Source: Quisquiliibacterium sp. (GTDB lineage: Bacteria > Pseudomonadota > Gammaproteobacteria > Burkholderiales > Burkholderiaceae_E). Taken from it: a DNA stretch of 7,434 bases. Under the pieces are notes generated by a model that worked only from the letters and a program-made list of their open reading frames with translations, had not been told where the DNA came from and did not search any database. How positions within the stretch are numbered: position 1 is the stretch's first letter; each line of letters begins with the position of its first letter. The translations under genes and the position numbers were made by a program. This document shows positions 5,824 to 7,434 of this stretch, in pieces. The DNA lies in assembly GCA_030830765.1 (NCBI GenBank), contig JAURMJ010000312.1, positions 1-7,434 on the forward strand, read 5' to 3'.

Positions 5824-6594
5824 TCAGTTCGTCTGCTCAGCGGCTGGAGCCAACTGCTCGTCCAGAGCAACTCGCTCGTCAAAGACAAAGCAGGTCCCGT
5901 TGAAATGCCGCCCGTCGGTGACCTCCAGATACTTCAGGATGCCGCCCTCGAGCTGGTAGATGTGCTCGAGACCTTCGCGCTGCATGAATAAACCGGCCTT
6001 CTCGCAGCGGATCCCTCCGGTGCAATAACTGACAACCGTCTTGCCCTGAAGCTCGTTGCGATGCTCACGCAGCGCCGGGACGAATTCAGTGAATTTGCGG
6101 ATCCGCCAGTCGATTGCTCCGGCGAAGGCGCCAGCATCAACCTCAAACCCGTTGCGCGTATCGAGCATGACGACCTGGCGCCCCTGATCATCATGCCCCT
6201 GGTCCAGCCAGCGATTCAGCGTCTGTGCATCCACTGCTGGAGCACGACCCAGACCTGGCTTCAGATCGGGCTGGTCCATACGGATGATCTCGCGCTTGAT
6301 CTTGACCTTGAAGCGCTTGAACGGCACGGTGTCGGACCAGGACGCCTTGGTCTCGATGTCTGCAAAGCCAGCCACTGAGCGCACTGCACACATCATCGCT
6401 TCGCAGGCCTCTGGCGTGCCGGCGAGAAAAACATTCAGCCCTTCCGGCGCGACCAGGATAGTGCCCTTGACGCCGACCGCATTGCCCGCGTCCAACAGCA
6501 GCGTTCGGACCGCCTGCGGATCCGGAATCGGGTTGAAGCGATAAGCGGCCAGGTTCAGACAGGGCGTGTGCCCGGGGTGCTGCTGAGACTGCAT
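5824..6594 (-). CDS. trhO: Oxygen-dependent tRNA uridine-34 hydroxylase, rhodanese family (short form)
   Basis: Cytoplasmic TrhO (YceA/UPF0176 family). Characterised members hydroxylate the wobble uridine 34 of certain tRNAs with O2, giving 5-hydroxyuridine, the precursor of 5-methoxy- or 5-carboxymethoxyuridine. The N-terminal acylphosphatase-like domain (about 13-105) contains G-T-I-L-V-A-P-E-G-L-N. The rhodanese domain (about 118-235) has M-L-D-T-R-N and the signature Y-C-T-G-G-I-R-C-E-K-A, with catalytic C191 and conserved C197. The protein has 256 residues and stops soon after C-F-V-F-D-E-R, whereas E. coli TrhO is about 350 residues and adds a cysteine-rich tail. This looks like a natural short form, since the frame is clean and ends just before a terminator. 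The ATG at 6594 has GGAAG 7 bases upstream. It is convergent with the TRAP permease and downstream of a separate TRAP receptor gene; a functional link to either is not indicated. Confidence 0.93.
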   Translation of the reverse strand: MQSQQHPGHTPCLNLAAYRFNPIPDPQAVRTLLLDAGNAVGVKGTILVAPEGLNVFLAGTPEACEAMMCAVRSVAGFADIETKASWSDTVPFKRFKVKIKREIIRMDQPDLKPGLGRAPAVDAQTLNRWLDQGHDDQGRQVVMLDTRNGFEVDAGAFAGAIDWRIRKFTEFVPALREHRNELQGKTVVSYCTGGIRCEKAGLFMQREGLEHIYQLEGGILKYLEVTDGRHFNGTCFVFDERVALDEQLAPAAEQTN

Positions 6595-6621
6595 CGATGA
6601 GCTTCCGTTCGTTGCGTCAAG

Positions 6622-6667
6622 AAAAAAGCTCGCCGCAACGCCCGGAGACTCGACTTCGAGGCGTTGC
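6622..6667 (-). terminator. Candidate intrinsic terminator of the DctP-type receptor gene
   Basis: Read leftwards, GCAACGCC (6667-6660) is perfectly complementary to GGCGTTGC (6642-6635) across a 17-base loop, then GGCGAGC and six T residues (6627-6622). The stem begins inside the receptor stop codon. The seven bases between stem and T-run are more than in a classical terminator, so it may be only partly efficient. It sits in the 72-base gap before trhO, where read-through into trhO is possible. Confidence 0.5.
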
Positions 6668-7434
6668 TACTTGGCGATCTGATCCGCTATTTTCCTATAG
6701 TCGGCGTAGACCTTGCGAATCTGCTTGAATCCGCGCTTTTCCATCTCGGCTACATATTCATCGCCAACCCCGTCAAGCGCCTTGGCCCAGACCATGCGCT
6801 GCTGCGGCGAAAGATCATAGATCTGGATGCCCTGCTTTTTGAACTGCGCCATCACTTCCTGATGCAGCGCATCCCACTTGGCGCCCTCACGGGCGGCGAT
6901 ACCACGGTTGACCTTCGTAATCACGTCCTTGACATCAGCAGGCAGCTTCGCCCAGGACTTCTCATTGATGATGATCGTTCCCGGATACCCGCCGGCCCGC
7001 ATGCCATTGGTGATGTACTTGACCTGATCATTCAGATGATAGGAGCGGATGCTTGGATAATTAAACACCACACCATCAACCACGCCTCGCTGCACCGCCT
7101 CATAGGTTTCCGCCGCCGGGATGCTGACCGGCACAATCCCATATCGCTTGGCGATGATGTCGAAGATCCCGCCTGCGGTTTTAAGTTTGAGCCCCTTGAG
7201 ATCTTCAAGCTTTTGTACCGGCTTCTTGACTGTCGCCACATCGTAGGTCGGCGTGGTCGTGCCCAGCATCGCCTTCACACCATACTTGCGCAGTTCCTGC
7301 TCGATCTCAGGACTCGTCTCCATCAGCTTTTGATAGATCGCCGACCCCTCGGTGGCAGTCGTCCAGTACGGCAGCACCACCACATTGCTGTACGGCAGCT
7401 GACCCGCGAAATAAGTGATGTGGATCTGGCAGAA
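6667..7434 (-). CDS. DctP-family TRAP transporter solute receptor (partial, C-terminal part)
   Basis: Periplasmic binding subunit of a second TRAP transporter, DctP class and unrelated in sequence to the TAXI receptor. The frame ends with TAG at 6669-6667 and remains open to the right edge, so the signal peptide and roughly 75 N-terminal residues are missing if it has the usual length of about 330; 255 residues are visible. The GTG triplets near 7383 lie inside the frame and are not the start. Family marks are L-E-D-L-K-G-L-K near 7189-7212, A-E-T-Y-E-A-V-Q-R-G-V-V-D-G around 7075-7115, and the helical C-terminus. Where many relatives have arginine in G-x-K-x-R, this protein has lysine (codon 7182-7180). 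Other DctP receptors use this region to hold the ligand carboxylate, so an unusual ligand is possible. No permease for it is in the window; it could lie to the right. Ligand unknown. Confidence 0.9.
   Translation of the reverse strand, partial: FCQIHITYFAGQLPYSNVVVLPYWTTATEGSAIYQKLMETSPEIEQELRKYGVKAMLGTTTPTYDVATVKKPVQKLEDLKGLKLKTAGGIFDIIAKRYGIVPVSIPAAETYEAVQRGVVDGVVFNYPSIRSYHLNDQVKYITNGMRAGGYPGTIIINEKSWAKLPADVKDVITKVNRGIAAREGAKWDALHQEVMAQFKKQGIQIYDLSPQQRMVWAKALDGVGDEYVAEMEKRGFKQIRKVYADYRKIADQIAK

Noticed and set aside
6615..6620. TTGACG on the minus strand as a -35 box for trhO
   Set aside because: No acceptable -10 hexamer lies 16-18 bases downstream; that stretch already runs into the ribosome-binding site and start codon.
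7381..7383. GTG as the start of the DctP-type receptor
   Set aside because: The same frame stays open to the window edge, and a protein starting here would lack a signal peptide and the first lobe. The gene is cut by the window boundary.

Overview
The window looks like chromosomal DNA of a GC-rich proteobacterium, most plausibly a betaproteobacterium of the Burkholderiales/Rhodocyclales type. I infer this from base composition judged by eye (around 60 % GC), compact gene spacing with Shine-Dalgarno sites, a C-terminally short tRNA-hydroxylating rhodanese, and an unusually long TAXI receptor paired with a fused TRAP permease. No search could be run, so the taxonomy is tentative. There is no sign of phage, insertion sequences, CRISPR, tRNA or rRNA, and no gene-free stretch above about 210 bases.

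Layout, left to right. On the minus strand, transcribed leftwards from about 2.3 kb: a short-chain dehydrogenase/reductase (1485-2291), a 149-base gap with inverted repeats, an exported tandem-rhodanese sulfurtransferase (385-1335), and, overlapping its stop codon as GTGA, a YeeE/YedE-family sulfur-compound permease that runs off the left edge (1-388). Diverging from the dehydrogenase across a 205-base control region with two adjacent palindromes is a plus-strand TRAP transporter of the TAXI class: receptor (2497-3651), an intergenic hairpin, and a fused small/large membrane permease (best start 3760, to 5763). A hairpin terminator separates it from a convergent minus-strand gene for TrhO, the oxygen-dependent tRNA uridine-34 hydroxylase (5824-6594). 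Upstream of TrhO on the same strand is the 3' part of a second, unrelated TRAP receptor of the DctP class (6667 to the right edge), followed by its own candidate terminator.

How the genes may work together. The TAXI receptor and fused permease form a complete Na+- or H+-driven importer, probably for a small organic acid anion. The divergent dehydrogenase is a natural candidate for oxidising or reducing the imported compound or its product. The sulfurtransferase and YeeE-like permease are translationally coupled and should act together on sulfane sulfur or thiosulfate at the inner membrane. The joint arrangement raises the possibility, which is inference only, that the imported substrate is an organosulfur acid or that sulfur handling is co-regulated with it. 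TrhO is most likely an unrelated housekeeping neighbour. The most unusual observations are cis-regulatory: a 12-base inverted repeat that would fold over the sulfurtransferase ribosome-binding site, an extended hairpin between receptor and permease that includes a misleading upstream ATG, and the paired palindromes in the divergent control region.
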